From contig NC_091865.1 in assembly GCF_019399895.1 (NCBI RefSeq), positions 3,539,001 through 3,603,000 of the forward strand: a DNA stretch of 64,000 bases. The letters are read 5' to 3'. Shown here piece by piece: positions 12,620 to 27,800 of the stretch; position 1 is the first letter of the stretch, and each line of letters begins with the position of its first letter. The translations under genes and the position numbers were made by a program. This DNA comes from Cardiocondyla obscurior (lineage: Eukaryota > Arthropoda > Insecta > Hymenoptera > Formicidae). A model generated the notes under the pieces. The model worked only from the letters and a program-made list of their open reading frames with translations. It did no database searches and was not told the DNA's origin.

Positions 12620-15600
12620 GCTTGTCTCGCTAGGACACTTGTCTGACTATGTTATTAACTAACCTGCCCACGCAGTGAAAATGTCGCGATTCCGCCTGTC
12701 CGTTTTTTTCAATTTTCCCGGAAGCTTTCCGAATTATATTTTTTCCGTCCAACGTACATTTTTATTCTTTTTAGTCGTTCCCATCCCGTACCATATCGTA
12801 CATGTTTGGTGTTTCCGCCTTTATTTCGCTCTCATTCGTACTCCGCTGGTAGCTAGACCGGTTAACGTTCAATTTGCCAATGTGGAGAGAAGTTCAAGAT
12901 CCTGTTATTTTCTCAAATTTCCGCGAAAGTTCTCTCAAATCATAATACTTACTTTACCCATTTTACGATCTATCTTAAGTCTCCAACTCATGGTTCCTCT
13001 TTTTTCTTCATTTTCTTTACAGCACATTTTGGATATTATCTTTGAAATCCCATTCGATTTCCTTTCTTATTACATTACAATATTACATCAAATATGGCAG
13101 AGAAAAATCGAATATACGCAGTATTTTCTTTTGCGCAGAAAATTCAAATTATTATTTTTTAATTCACTTTCCAATTCTCTTCTAATTCTGTTAAAGCACC
13201 ACTGTTACCGCCAAACCTTTTAATATTCCTATCCATTCGTGTCCAATATTTACTATACATTTCTTTCAATGCTTTCTTAATACGCAGAAATTTTTCCGAT
13301 TGCGTATTTCATTAATGTGTCAAAAAAATGTTTCTAAAATTTATTACAAGACTTTTCCATTTTTTTTTTCTTTTTCAATATACAAAAAAAATCTTTTTAA
13401 TAATTACGCATTTGAAAATCGTGGAAGTATACTTGATAATATATTGCATTAAAAAAAAAAATTTACGTTTGTCATAGAAACAAAAAAATTAGAAATACAT
13501 AAGTATTTCCAGAATTTTTTTTTAAACCTTTTCTACTTCCCTTTGAAATCTGATTAACTTGTTTAATCCTATTATCAAGCGCCGCGCACGCTTGATAGGC
13601 ACACTGTGCCATGTTCTTTACGACATAATTAGCCTCTCTGAAGCGCGAAATAAGGGAAGACAACGCGCAAAGCTTTTCTGAACGATCTTCCCTTTTATAA
13701 AGACAAAAGAAAGGAGAGATTATGGATTGTGCTAATAATTACCTTACTCGTATTTCGTGAATAACTTACGATAATTCAAGCTATTTAATTAGGAAATTTG
13801 TAAATAAGATTTTCGGTATTATTTGATTGCTTTTCAATCATGAAACTATCATGAAACTATTAACGATCCAACTTTTACGGCATGATATTCTCCCTATTAT
13901 TAATTTGCAATTTTTATTTTTTTCATATTACGTGCAATAAATTTCATGTTTTATTCTCTTAAGTATACGTGTGAGAATGTGCTTTTAAACATCGCTGTCT
14001 CTGTGATCCCGTCAAGCAGTGCAACGCAATAATTGCATACGTTACATAAAAGTGTAAATGCATGCGAATTGTATAAGTTAATGAGAATGCTTCACCCACA
14101 TGCACATATGACTAGAGGGTGGGGGGCTATAGTTTCCTTTCTTTCGTGCATATAAATATCTGTTTAGAATATCTCAACTCACGTGAGGTCTAGATATGTA
14201 TATAATCGATGAATGTATGAATATACAAATCAGGTTTCTTAATCTCGCGAGCGAAGTGCCAACATCAGTTACCTTAAATCGGGATGTAGGCATAAAAGGT
14301 GAAACTCGTACGGGTACGAAAAGCGGACGAATATACTCAATAACGTTATATAACGTTACATGTACATTAATAGAATGAGTAATTAGACGTTTACACGTAA
14401 TATAGCCGTGCCTGTTATCTGCGTGCGATATGAGAGAATGCGGCGATCTATTACAATTTAATTACGGAATTAAGTGGCTATTGTTACAAATAACATTTGC
14501 TTTTAATTGATCGATTAATCGGATAATAAGCATATCCACGTCGCCGTTTACCAGGTATATCGATCGCATATCGGACCTATTAAAAGTTAAATTATATTCA
14601 CGACGGATTATACTGTCGTGCGTACCGTACGCGTTTCAAGTCTGTCCCACTTTTGCCTCGCGCAGGAATCGAAGTAAGTAATTGCTGTACAGTGACGGAG
14701 TTATGTAGGTAGGGGATGTAGCGCGTTCATAACTTTTCCGTGCCACTCGCAATCATATTCTAAATAGAGCATCTACTAATAGCTGATTATCTGCGCGATT
14801 CATTACACGACGTTCATTACATTCAACAGCCAAGCAGTAATACCAAACTCATGAGCGATGATCGTTCGACGCTGCTTTTTTTTTCTTCCCTTCCCCCTTT
14901 TTTTTTTTCTTTGCCTCCTTTTCCTCCACCTCTCTCGAGAAGAGCTTTTTTCCCTGGACATTTTAACAATGCAATGGGGGACCTAGGCTATCTCGGCCAG
15001 TATTTCAACGCGATACGAGTCTGTGACAAATAGCTACCGATGTAATGAATATGAAACGCCATCTCCCTTCCTCCCTTAACTCGTTTCTAGCAACCCTTTT
15101 GCCCCACTCTTCGCTCATAATATGACGCATGATGTTGTACGCGCTGTAAAACGTTAAAGCAAAGTATTTTACTTATTTGTTCTTTATACTGCGAGAACGT
15201 TCGTTCTTTACATTTTCCAACAATTGATCATGATAAAAAGAAAATTAGGTGAGAGTGCGCATTCGTATTTTTCCAAAAAAAGAAAAAAAAAAAAAATTAA
15301 TATATAAATAGAATAACATTACATCAGATAGAGTCTACTTATTGCCTTGATCTGCTTGCGCTATTGGGTTAGAAATAATTATGTCAGATAAAAACAATAA
15401 AGAGATAAAACAGTAAGAATAAAACAGCACGGGAGAATCAACGTATCTTGTATTTTATCCAGGCAATCCTCCGCTTCTATGTTTACCGACTGTAATAAAA
15501 GATCCTCTTGCAAGCACTTGGACTATGCACTTTCCGTATTACTATTTATTTATTATTTATTTTTCCTGCTTAATGATAATCATAACGAGCTTGCGCGATT

Positions 15601-18600
15601 GCGAATGAGCAAGGCGTTAATAATAACAGCACCGGCGCATGGACGTAGGTAACATCTTTATGCGATGTGTGCAGAAAGATTATCCGATGATGAATGAACA
15701 AACTTACGGCTCGCGTTGCTTCTCCTTTCCTATTATACGATTAATGCTAAGATACCGTTCTCTCTTGGCCACGTATCACTGCTTCTCACTGTTACGCGTC
15801 GCGCGAATGTGTACGTAACATCGCATGCTAATTGCTCGGTTCAAGTAAATCCCCATGAAATTACAAGAATGGTATAACATCACCACTGCTATCCCGACTC
15901 ACCCGATAATAGCTAAGTCGAAAGTTCCTGCATAATTAAATCTCTACGGCATGTCGCTTAAACTTATCGTTTCTTTGGTGGATTTTCTACGCTAATGTTC
16001 ATTTGCACGAATGTCCAGCAATGATTAAATTTTAACCGGAAACTTTAGACCTCCAACGCGACTCACTAAACTCAAAGACTGTTATACGTATATATATATA
16101 TATTTAATTAAAATTGTATATATTTTAATACATTAATAAAAATACTAGAAAGAAGAAGTTTATACGGAATATTTTCCGTCCGCATCTCTTATAGTATAGA
16201 ATGTTTATTCGCATATTATATTGGTATTGTATTTTATTGCAACCGGTTTCCCTTGTATTTCCTTACTTTTCTTTTCTGGCGACACTGGAATCCACGCGTG
16301 TCAGAGATATGAAATTAAATTTCTGTCAAAGATAATTGTCACACAGCAACGAGGCGACGCGCGACGTCATTCAAGTTTCTATCGTGATGGTTTTCCGTTT
16401 TCCCAGATTTCCCATATATGTGGACGTATTATAGAGGCATTTATGGGTATGCGCATAATCGAAGTTAAAAAAATGTAGCGCGTACGTTGAAACCGTAAAT
16501 AAAATAAAAATATAGAAAGATATATTAACTTAAACCTACAATAAATTTGACGAAATAAGAAAAGAAATAAATTAATTATCTTAAAAAATGTACGATTTTC
16601 TCCTCTCGAATTGTTACAAAGAAAAATTCTGTTCACGAGTTTATTGGAAAATATATAAACTGCTTTATTAACGGAATATTATTCGTGGCACAAAAAAAAA
16701 TAAAAAAAAAAAAAAATTTTTTTAAATGGAGAAAAAACTACTGTGAAGAAGAAATATATTATAGTAGAAAATTAGTTTTCTCATATACATAAATGATATT
16801 AACTCCTTTAGAAATGAGAACTGTCGAGGACTGTCGTAGTAGAACCACGTACGCTCAAATTGGATAACTTTAATTACGTATCGTTGTCTGCAAGAGAAAG
16901 TTAATCGAAACTTTTCACAAGTAATTATACAAGATTATGCATCAAGTACAAAGACTAATTTTTAGCATTAATTTGAAATTAAACATAATGTCCATAATCA
17001 TAAAAATATTTGAAATTTCTTTACGAATCGGCTGAGTCTTATCTTACATTTTCTTTTACGAATCGTAACATTTTGAAATTTCGTATTTCGTAAGAACTAA
17101 AATTTATTTGCGGACAAATATTAGAAAGTAATGGTAACGCTATTTTAAAACTATAAGATCTCTTAAGAACATTCAAATAACGCTCTGATCTTTTCGTAAT
17201 CGGATGTAATACTCTCTTCGACTGACTCTAATTCAAAATTCAACGGAAAATCCCGCAAAAGCGATGTACATCAGATGCTTACGGCGTTGTGCTGTTTAGC
17301 TTCGTCGCCGACATTGATTTTCAAAGCGTACTTGAACCTTTTTAACCCTCTCTTGCGGTCAATCGATCGTGTGTGCGGTTACACGAAGGGAAAGCGCGTG
17401 GATTTAATGAGTATTGGCATTTTAGAGAAACTTTATACGGGTGTCGATCTTTCGCAATTGCGCTCTGGCGTGCAACGATGTAGGGATGGGAGCTAATATT
17501 CTAGGTAACTTTAGAAGCACGCAATGACGCAGAGGGATACCTAAGGACAAAATAGGGTTGGTGATGGACATACCGAGGAAAAGAGAATGAGAAACGCATA
17601 CCAGAAAGGCCGGAGGGGCTGGCGAAGAGAATAGTCTCCCCCGTGTACTTTACGAGCGTCACAAAGTGTACACATTGTGTTACAAGCAGTCAAGAAGATG
17701 GGATATGCGAGCGGTCGTGTATACGCATCCGGTCTCATTGTGCGCTCACCTACAGTGTCATGCCACAATACTATCGGTTATAGCAGCGTTTATACACCGC
17801 ATCTACAATCAACGTTAGAAACCTCGACGTAAACGTCATGGAGCGCAGTGGTAGATTACGACGATACCCGACGTGTATCAAATCCAGAAGCTCAGAGATA
17901 TTGAGCATACCGCCGGAGAAGGTTGATTCTCCTGCGACGCGCTTTGATCTATGACGATGGCCTAAAGGATTATACGTGCAACGCATTATTCCACGTGAAC
18001 TGATAAAGAACGGATCTCGGGACTCTTCGGTATTTCGTGAATCAGACAGGGTTTTATACTTTGTACTTTTCAAGAAATAATATTTTTCGTAACTCACGTA
18101 AGAGAAGCTGCAATAATTCGTATTTTATAGATAAATACATTCGTAATCGCGATAATTGTTTTTATATGCGTATCTTGGATTAAATGAAAATAATATTGCA
18201 TAAATTTTTTTTCATAAAAATGTACAGCTACGAATTTAAATTTATACGAAACGTTAAATGGTTAAGAGTGTATTGATAAAAGAAACAAACTTCAAATAAC
18301 CTTTTTGCATTTTAAGTTATATCTTTCTGCACTTACGATGCAACTCAAATTAGAAAAAAAAAAAAAAGAAAAAAGGAGAAGTCAAATTGTCTTGCGCGCG
18401 AAAACAGCGCAAAGAGTGCAACGGCAAAGCACCTGGATAAGGTTGCAAAAGTCATTATACGTTTAATTAAGAAGAAATCCCATAACCCACTAATGAGCGT
18501 AACGATGTCGCCGAAAAGAAACATAGGCACTGCAAAGAATAGGTAGAAGTGCTTTTTCTCCCTGGATTTCGCGCGGCTACCAGCAAGCCTTTGCCCTTAA

Positions 18601-18630
18601 TTCCGTAATACGAATATATGCACATACCGC
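12620..18630. other. Non-coding stretch, no gene seen
   Basis: A+T-rich with many homopolymer runs. The longest frame of the window (12675-13223, plus, 182 codons) lies here. It is F/L/I/S-rich, as expected of a frame open by chance through T-rich DNA, and has no recognisable domain. Candidate splice sites near 15.7-15.9 kb do not bound an open block longer than a few codons. Confidence 0.6.
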
Positions 18631-18631
18631 C

Positions 18632-18726
18632 GGGAGAGAAAGATAAAAAGAGAAAGAGAGAACGAGAAAGGGAAAGGCGGAAGAAAGGGCAAGGAGAGAA
18701 AGAGGACGATAGAGAAAGGGAGTGGG
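18632..18726 (+). repeat. Polypurine (GA-rich) tract
   Basis: About 95 bases almost wholly A and G on the plus strand, built of GAGAAAG-like units. Such tracts can adopt non-B structure and often bind GAGA-type factors in insects. No gene start is evident beside it. Confidence 0.75.
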
Positions 18727-18729
18727 AAT

Positions 18730-21700
18730 AATGCACGCTCGTCTGAGTACAGTCTGTAATTATGAAATAACCCCAGACCCTCTTTACGCTTCTATTATCA
18801 TAGCTTTTTACGCTAGTGCCGGAGAAACCACGGCAAATTTTTCCGCGCCCAGGACCCGCGCTCGAAAAGTCGTTTTCCATTTTCCTTCCGGTTGCTCCCT
18901 TCCGTCCCAGTTGACCGTGAAAGGAAGAAAGGGAGATAGGGAACGCGCGGGTATGCGTTCCTTGATACGCGTACGCGCGCGCGTATGTGTCCGTGCACAT
19001 ATATGTTTATAACTGTCAAGCCAACATCATCCCTCATGTTGCCTTTAACTAAATGCCATTTTTCACACGTAGCGTTCTCTTGCCAGCTTTGTATTATTCC
19101 TTGTAATTTCACTGCGCTGCGAATATATGGCGTGTGTATACGTAATTAAAGAGCAGCATATTATTATTTTACTTTTGGTTTCGCATTACTGTCGTATGGC
19201 AAAAAGGTACATATAAGGTGGATAATATGCATTTATTGCTATTATTATTTTCTTCGTTTATCTTTCATTACCTTAGGTTGTTAATGAGAGCGTTAATTAT
19301 ATATAATAATTAATAATGAAACATATCTTTTAAATTACCAATGAAATTTTCTGCGGGGATAACAACGAAAGCATCGGTGCACGTGTACGTTTATATTATT
19401 TATATCGTGTTGATTATTTTTATCGTAAAAAATAAGCATTCGCAAATTCTGCGCGCTATTTGGGAAGATAAGTATAATTTTTCCTCATGGATTTTGAGAT
19501 TTCCAGCGGCCCGATTACATAAGCACATCGCGCCGCTCCAATTCTTGAATTATTTATGTTGACTTTGTTGAGGACCGCTGCGCCGTAGAGACGGAGATCG
19601 TGCATTCGCAATAAGACAAGAGCAATGTATTTTCTAGTAGTATGTTTATGTAGAAATGACTCTAAAAGAACGAAATTAAGTACCGCGTATGTACCGTTAA
19701 AGAATCGTACCCAACTATAGTTACAATTTTATTAAAAAAAAACATTAACGTTGCATAAAAAAATATACTATCACTTTTTCTTTTTCTTTTAATTATATAA
19801 AATTCTTTCTTTGTTTAAATTTTTTTGTTTAAATTTGATAAAGTTCTCTAACACTACAAACTTTCCGTTGCAGGTTAGTAATACGCGATTCTCTTTAAAG
19901 CCTATTAATTCTTCCATACGCGTGACGGAATTATTACAGACAAGAACTACTGTCAGTGAGACGATATAACCGTCACCTACGCTATATGTCCACGTGGTTT
20001 ACAATACCTACGCAGCACGTACTCGCGTGGCCGCTTCAGTGTTAGCAGTTACATCGTGTTTCGCTAACACCCTATTCATTACCCCGCTCACTCCATCGAC
20101 CTCGGCATACACGAGTCCGGTCTGCGTTTCAGTCTGGTCGCATTAAAGCTCTAAATACTGCGCGACGAGAGTAAACAGCTCTCTGCCACATCAGGATGTT
20201 ACTATTTACTTCCTACCGTCTCTTCATGACCTCGGTACGTATGTCTCATTCCGTATCGCATCCGCGTTCCACACTCGAAATTTCTCATCAGAGATACGCG
20301 TACACGTTTCTCGTTACGACGGCCGTACGTTAAAACCTGTAACTACTGAATCGCGCTGTTCGCGAAGTTTATCCGGTTGCGAATTAATAATTTGCGGTAA
20401 CGTCAATTACCGCTTGTAATTTCCGATATATCCAAACTAACGACATTAGTTGAAAGTGCATTCTAACTTACAACAATTGAAATATTTAGTATTTCAGTCC
20501 ACCCGCAGCGTAACGTCATGTATACTGCTAGTTGCTGCTTTCGGATTTGAGTTGCGGAAATTCTTTATTTAATTTCAACATTTTATGAATGTTTCAAATT
20601 ACTTTATCAAGGAGGAAGGGGAATAACCTGATACCCAGTTACTCCTTAACAGATATCACTTCATACAAACAATTAACATAGAAGAAAAAAAAGTTAAAGA
20701 AATAAAAAATTCTTTTTTAAACATCTTTTTATATTTTAATCAGATTTCTAATATTCTATTTACGTTTATTTTAAACTATTAACGCGTAAATGCATCTTTT
20801 TTATTCTTTTGCGCGGTTACTTCTTTTTTTTTTTCATATACAGCATTCATTGCAAAAATATAACTCAATTCCGCTTAACACTGGCGCCATACTAGCTGGA
20901 ATGTTTCCACACATGAATTTTAGTTGTCGAGTTTATATATTTATGAAGTTATTCCGCATTAACCTTCACTCGTGGCTTTCTGTCGAATACTGTGAGAAGC
21001 TATTACGGCACGCATGCTCGAAATACGTACATTAATATCCGCTGTTATTCGTGATTTTGTCACTGTAACACAGATGCGCTTTTAAAAGATTTTGTCTACT
21101 TTGACAATTTTGATCGCTGTATTTGTCAGGATTTTTATTTGATTTATTTGATCCTTTGATTGATTGTAATAAAAGTATCCGTGTTCAGGTAATTCTATCT
21201 ATACGCGATACGTGCTAAATAAGACCTCAAAATTGTAACAATTTTATTCACTTTTCGTTTTCAATTAATCCTTTACTGTATGATAATATTAATGGCGCAT
21301 TAAGTAGCTTATTATATCAATAAAAGTAATTTCAAAAGTTGCCTCAAAGATGGGCGTACTCATTTATTAACTATGAAATTAATACTCTGGCATGCATAAT
21401 TGGATCTCACAGCAAACGAGCATTTTATTAAATGTATCATATTTGTGATATTTGTCATTTTAATTATACGTTTTTAAAAGCAATTAAAATTAAAATATAA
21501 TATTTAATAAAAAAACAAAATTTGTATATTATATGTATATTGTATGTATTGTCAAATTTTATGATTTATGTGCATGCCGAAAGTACTCGAAGCGTGCAGA
21601 GTGTGGAAAATTAGTGAATGATATTCTAAAATCATCTCCAGTCAATTAAAATGTCTTTGAAACGTATATATTTTTGAAAATAACTGGGTAACACGATATT

Positions 21701-23999
21701 CCTATTCACTTCCACTTTACAGCTTGCTGAATTTTTACCATTTGTTTTGTTATTACAAACACGAAACTAATTCAGCGAGTAGTTTTTTTTTTGTTATTTA
21801 TTTTAAAATATTTTAAAATATGTCGAAAAGTTTATACTTTATATCCGAATATATCTTGTTTCGCGTATCACATCGTTATTTACGTATCATGTAGAAATTA
21901 ATACTATATTTTCTTATTGTGCGTTTCATGCTGTACATCCATGCTGGTTATTGATATATTCCCGTTAAAGTAATTTTTCATTTTAATCACAGATTGTATG
22001 CAGCGTAAAATTAAGTTGCCGGTAGCACGTTTCGTTCACAATACGCTATGAATATTACGCTGTCGCGTACATATCGGCTAAAAGACGCAATATTTTCCTT
22101 AGCAATCCGGATTCTTGAAGCATCGAACGATGTTCTTGAAATTCATGCAATCGTCGCATATTTGAAGTATTTACCTACCTGTTGCGCTCACTATTAAAGA
22201 AAAGTACGTTAAATTCATATTTCTTGTAGCTCCGCCGGCGTCTCAGATACATTTGCCTTTTTCATTTATATTCCACGTTTCCTGTTCGATATACGAGTTG
22301 ATTTTACAAATTGAATCTGTTCGCGAGTGACAAATAATTGACATTTATAGAGCGGGGAGGAGAAAGGGAGGATCGAATAAAGACATTGCTTGAAAGGTGT
22401 TCGTCATGGGAAGCATTGTTTAATTCACGCGCGTAAAACGAACGCGCGCGCAACAACCGCCGTTATTTATTTCCACAATTATCGTTGTATTGTGCCCCGC
22501 AGGCAGCGCGCAGAGGGTAAACGCGACTAAAGCTGATGCCGCACCTCGAAGATTCTAATCTTACTTTCGTGCGTCAGAGAGCTTGTCGCTCGCAAGACAA
22601 CGCGGAGCGTCGAGCTCTCGACGATACCAAGTAGGCGGCGGAGGCGAGAAATTCAAAAGGACGAGATTAGTCGCGTACGTGGCTGCCGTTGCCACTTAGA
22701 ACCACGTCGCACCATTTGCTTTGCAAATAATCCCACCCCCTCCTCTCGTTCCCTGCTGCTGTTTAGTTGCACACATTCCGCCACCCAGCACACGTTCCAT
22801 CATAAATATGTATCATCCGGATGTACGTACGTACAAACGTCGCTGCATACAAACACAATCGCATGAGTCGCACACCGACGCTAATACCTAAAACGTAATC
22901 GCTTGCCGGCATGCTCGCACGCACGTTTCTGTAACGTTTTGCCAGGCGTGTTTGCGCGGCTACACTCATGTCCCTTTTACACGCGCGTGGTTACACAGAT
23001 GCGTGCACACATAAACGCACGTCTACCCCGCAAAAGGGAGCGGACGCCTGATAACGCGCGATATTTAGGTGTGTTTGCCGAAAATTATTTTTAATTCTCA
23101 TTAAGATCAGACGCTTTATCTCAATTAGAGAGGGAGGGAAAAATATTCGCGCGGAAGATAAATGCATTTAATAAACGGAACGTTCTCCCCGACCTGCGAA
23201 CCTCCCCGGAAGCAATGCGCACTGTTAGACGGCATATGGAAGTGACGTGTGTCGGGATACGACTCGCCCCTCTCAGCCTTCACGACGAGAACGTGCCTGG
23301 GTAATTATCGCCGTCGAGATGCATTTTAATACCTTCGCAATCGCGACGAGAAACATTTTGCACCATCAAATAAACACGCAACAGAGAAAAGTCATCAAAG
23401 GCATCAAGCTAGTCAGCGTATTAAAAAGAAAAAAAAAAAAAAAAAAGTGGAAAAAGTATGAGTTGACAATCTAATTTATTTGATTAAAGCCAGCCGCGTT
23501 GTTAGCTATCTTTCAATCACGTTGTTGCCTCGGACTACATTCTCATCCATCTGCGATAAGTAATGAATAACACAATTAAAAATTGCAACGCTAATAAAGA
23601 TTCTATGCCGATAATTACATCGTCTGGATGTTTATATGCAATTTTTCGAGTTTTAATAGTTTTGCAATAGTCGTTTTTTTTTCTTTTTTTTTTCTTTTTT
23701 TTTACAAGCGAAATGAAAGAGAATGTACCTTTTTTTCAATAATTTTTTGTTATCATTGACATTTACTGATACGTACGTTGATATCTATCATCAAAATCAA
23801 TTGTTTAACGCGTGTCAAATAAAATAAAATAAATAAAATAACTGGCGCGTGCGATTCAATATTTTTTTTATCTCTGTATGCTCGTATATAACGGTGGTAC
23901 AATATATGCACATGAAATATTGTCTAATTTGTCGAAACTTTGTCTTGAATTAATTCAGATACGAGCCTGAATATGTGACTCAAGTATTAATTTTTGGTT
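18730..23999. other. Non-coding stretch, no gene seen
   Basis: Alternates between A+T-rich DNA and CpG-rich patches (about 18.85-19.0, 20.0-20.35 and 22.4-23.3 kb). Simple strings such as CGCGTACGCGCGCGCG near 18.97 kb occur. None of the short frames (up to about 100 codons) shows a domain or usable splice boundaries. Confidence 0.6.
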
Positions 24000-24830
24000 T
24001 AGACCAGCTTTAGCGATGCATTTACCGCGTGCGCGTAAATCTTCGTGGCTGCTGTATGCAAAATGTACATTTGGACTCGTCTGTCTTTATCTTGTTCAAC
24101 GAGTGAAATTCGTCGACCAAGCCTATTACCTGCATTGAAACCGAAAAAAAAAAAAAAAAAAAGAAAGGATAAAAGAAACGGATGTTTTGGATGGGTGTGC
24201 TGTCGTATGCGGACTTACGCACTACTTTGTATGAAAAGCAGGAACGACAGGCTTTGCATGCAGGAAAACATCCATCCATTCGGTGCGTCCGTGCGCGCAG
24301 GAGAGGACTCAGCCAGCGTGGTTGAACCAGCGCCGACGAACGCCACCGCAGCATCACGATGCTTCCGAGGCGCATTTGCATATCCACTGGTTTATACTTT
24401 TTCGATATCGAGCAGAGGCAGCGCGCCCCAGCGCGGTTGCTTGGTCTATGCGCGAAATTGCATCACTTTGGTCCCCTCTCCCGCCCCGTCCTATCGTCGT
24501 TACGTCGTTGCTAATTTAAGGGCCTTGGCGATCTAACGGCTCCCCGTGGCTTCGCGTACCCAGCTCTTTCGGTTGGCTGCCGTCGTTACTCCGGCCGGAT
24601 ATTGCGATACGATGGCCTCGCTGCCAGCTTCGATGCCGCGGCGTCCCACCCGACGCAGCGCTTTTTGCGAAAAGGGTTCCCTCCCAACCATCCCACGTAC
24701 GTAATATCCCGCCGTAAGGCTATTCGCGCTCGCAGACTGGAGGAAGGACGACCACTGGCATCGTCGCGAGAGAAGCAGCTTCGGTATCGTACACTAGGGA
24801 GTGCATTCAGTTGAGCTGCGCTCGAATATC
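24000..24830. other. GC-rich, CpG-dense island
   Basis: Unlike the flanks, this block is CpG-dense and carries overlapping open frames on both strands (163 codons plus at 24045-24536, 121 codons minus at 24022-24387). Both run through the A run near 24.14-24.16 kb as poly-lysine or poly-phenylalanine, so neither looks real. Composition would suit a promoter or an untranslated first exon, but I see no clear core-promoter or donor pattern. Confidence 0.4.
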
Positions 24831-27800
24831 ATATTTTATATATTGTTACGAAAAATCGTTCTTTATTATTTTCCGAACGTACAAGGCGAGAGTTACCGCT
24901 TAAAAGTATATAAGAAGAAACTCGAGAGTAAATAGAAATATCGCTCGAAATATACGATACCCAGGCGGTTTGTATTACAGTAAACTAATTCTTTGCGAAG
25001 AAAGCAAACGCCGTTATCTAAGATTACTGTGTTTTAAATTAGATTCTTGGATTAACTTTTAACATTTTAATTTTTATTAAACCGTAAAGGATTTTAATTT
25101 TCCCGTCTTTAATATTTAATTGCGTGCCCAAGATATATTTTTTACTAGATCAACATAATCAAGTTGGTGCTGTTTATCAAACGCAGTATACAAACATATT
25201 CGTTGATATTTTCAAAAGATACGTTTATTGTTTTTTTCCTTTCACTGCTTTTCGATACGAATCACGTTCGATGCCCGATGAAATTTGCATTTTTACCGAG
25301 TTGAGTTCGATGCAAATTTCTGGCAAATTTTTTCCCATCACTTCCCCCTAAAGCGGTCATATTTCGCTAATCCACAGGTTCACTTCGGGAAATAGTCACG
25401 GGAACATGGACTAGCTTGTGGCATGGCCGGTGGTGGTTTATTTAAAACATCTACGTGGTTTTTGTTAACCATGCATGCGGCATACGAATTTATATCATCA
25501 GTTTCGCTGTTTCCGAATGAGCAATTGGCATTTCGATTGCTGCCTCCAGCAATTTTGGAAAATCAGAATATCGCAATTTAAAACTGCGCGTATCAACTTT
25601 TTGAATCGGTAATACGTAATTAAATCAAATAATTAGCGATTAATAATAAATTTTTTTGGTATCAAATTTTTTTTTTCTGTTTTTTTTTTTTTTTTAATTA
25701 TAAATAAATGGTTCTAATTATATCCGAGTGGAAATTCATCTGGCTAGATTAAAAGAATTAAGTTGTGTCATTTTTAAAAACTACCTAGTATTCATCTAGC
25801 CGCTGTCGAGCGCGGTTATATTGGCGGATCTAATTTCACACCGCAAAAGCAGACTTGCAATTTCCTGATTTGAAAGTAAAATTTATGAACTCACGCATTA
25901 ATGTTCTATAGTATTTTTTTTATTCAAGGTTATTCTGTGTAATTTGATCGTATCTTAGAGTAACTCAACTTATAGGTTTTATGCTAGGGTATAATAAAAG
26001 CATCGCGTAGCTTACATACTTTCAGTATAGTATTGTATTTTTACAAAATATGATACGACCTAGCTCATGTTGTTGTATATCATCATTAAATGTACACGGA
26101 ACTTCGTTTTTCTTCCATATATTCGTAAATTCGCTAGTTAAAGTGATATACAACTTTTTCTTTAGGTAAATTGTCGCGAGTGAAGTTGCAATAGTAATTA
26201 AGTTCTTCGTAATATATTAGACGTGTATGCATATTGCGCGATTCATATTCATAGCAAAAAAAAAAAAAAAAAAAAGATTACCGTTTCTTTAACTTTACAT
26301 ATCGCGACTCACATATCAAAATACCACGAGGAACATTTCTCGCAATCATGACGTATCTGAAAATTTCCGCTCATTTTCATGCAGCGCGAAGCTTTTTACT
26401 TGAGAATAACCATTCGTCCCTCGTGTACGCGTTATTAAATATTTATATTCATAATGATTAGATAACGTAAATTTTTATTTTAATTAAAAAAAAAAAAATT
26501 CTTTACTGATATATAAAGTATGGAAAAATCTAGCGTCGAGTAATTTTGCGCTCTTTATTTATAATTAGCTGTACAATTGTTTCACAGACGTAATCGTTTA
26601 ATGTACATATGTACACATTGCAGTGCTAAGGATTGAAGTGGTTCATCTTTTCAATATACATATATCAGATTTTATAATCTATTGTTGGCTGCGAAAAGAC
26701 GTGAGGTTTTAAGAGAAAGTCCAAGAAAAAGTGTGTACATGCACGAGAGGGTTCTCTACGCGAGGTAATCTTTATAACCGCCCATAAACTCTGTTTTTCA
26801 TATCGTTCACAGGCTCTTTACCCTTGTCCCCTTTCCCTTTCTGTTTTTCCCCCTGGCATGTGTCACGACGAAATAATTTTACCTCTTGCGCGGATAAGAC
26901 TTCCCTAGATGAATTTTGCATTTTAAAATTATTTGCCAGGCTATCTGGTAGGGTAGATATACACCTATGTGATTCATTTCTTCGTTAGCGCCGTATTTCA
27001 CATTGTGATCGCCGTGCTCTTACGCGCGAACACCTTCCCGTAAATTGTTTCGTAGTTTCTCTCAATAAAGCTTACGTGCATTTTGGCCCCCTCAGTTGTC
27101 GTTTAATTAATTTAATGTTCGTTCAAGAATATCGCGTGTTATTTAGTTCTAGAGGGAAAGGACAGTTATTAATTTGGTTAAAATTAAAATTAAAAACTAC
27201 AATAAATTAGTTTTTTTTTTCTTCTTTTTTTTTTTTTTTGCATAAAAGTGTGTGAATATACGTTTAAGTAAAGCATTGCTTTATTTTCACGAAATGTTAA
27301 CTGTTTTTATTACCACGATCTATTATAAAATAAAAAAAAAAAATTTTTTTTTAATAAATAAATTGATAGTGAACCGTGACGAAGTGTTAAATAAACTGTA
27401 CGGTAAAATAAGAATTCTTTACTCGGGCGTACTTTTTGCAATTTAATTTCTATCGGCTAATTCCAATTTGTAGTATGTTTAGCGAACGCTATGGAAGGAT
27501 AGAGTGCTAAATTGCGGATTGTGTAAGACATATCTTCCTTTTGCGGTGTGCATAGAAAGGGTCGCGGTGAAAACGGCGGTTGTGTACCATAAATGGTGGT
27601 ACACTCGGCCGGAGAGGGGCCGCCTTATTCACGGTACTTGAATTATCGCGCACAGGGGATTGCAGTGATTCTCACTATCGAATATTGCACTGTTGTCCGG
27701 CGATCGTACGTCGGTCGCGATACAATAGCGAACGACAACCCTTATTACTCTCCTAAGGGAACTCTTAGCATAATAATGTCCGGTCGCTGGACGAGCCTTG

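Noticed and set aside
12675..13223. 182-codon plus-strand frame
   Set aside because: Dominated by F, L, I and S from T-rich DNA, with no domain, splice boundary or initiation context. Chance openness is likely.
24045..24536. 163-codon plus-strand frame in CpG island
   Set aside because: Runs through an A homopolymer as poly-lysine; other frames and strands are equally open in this GC-rich block.
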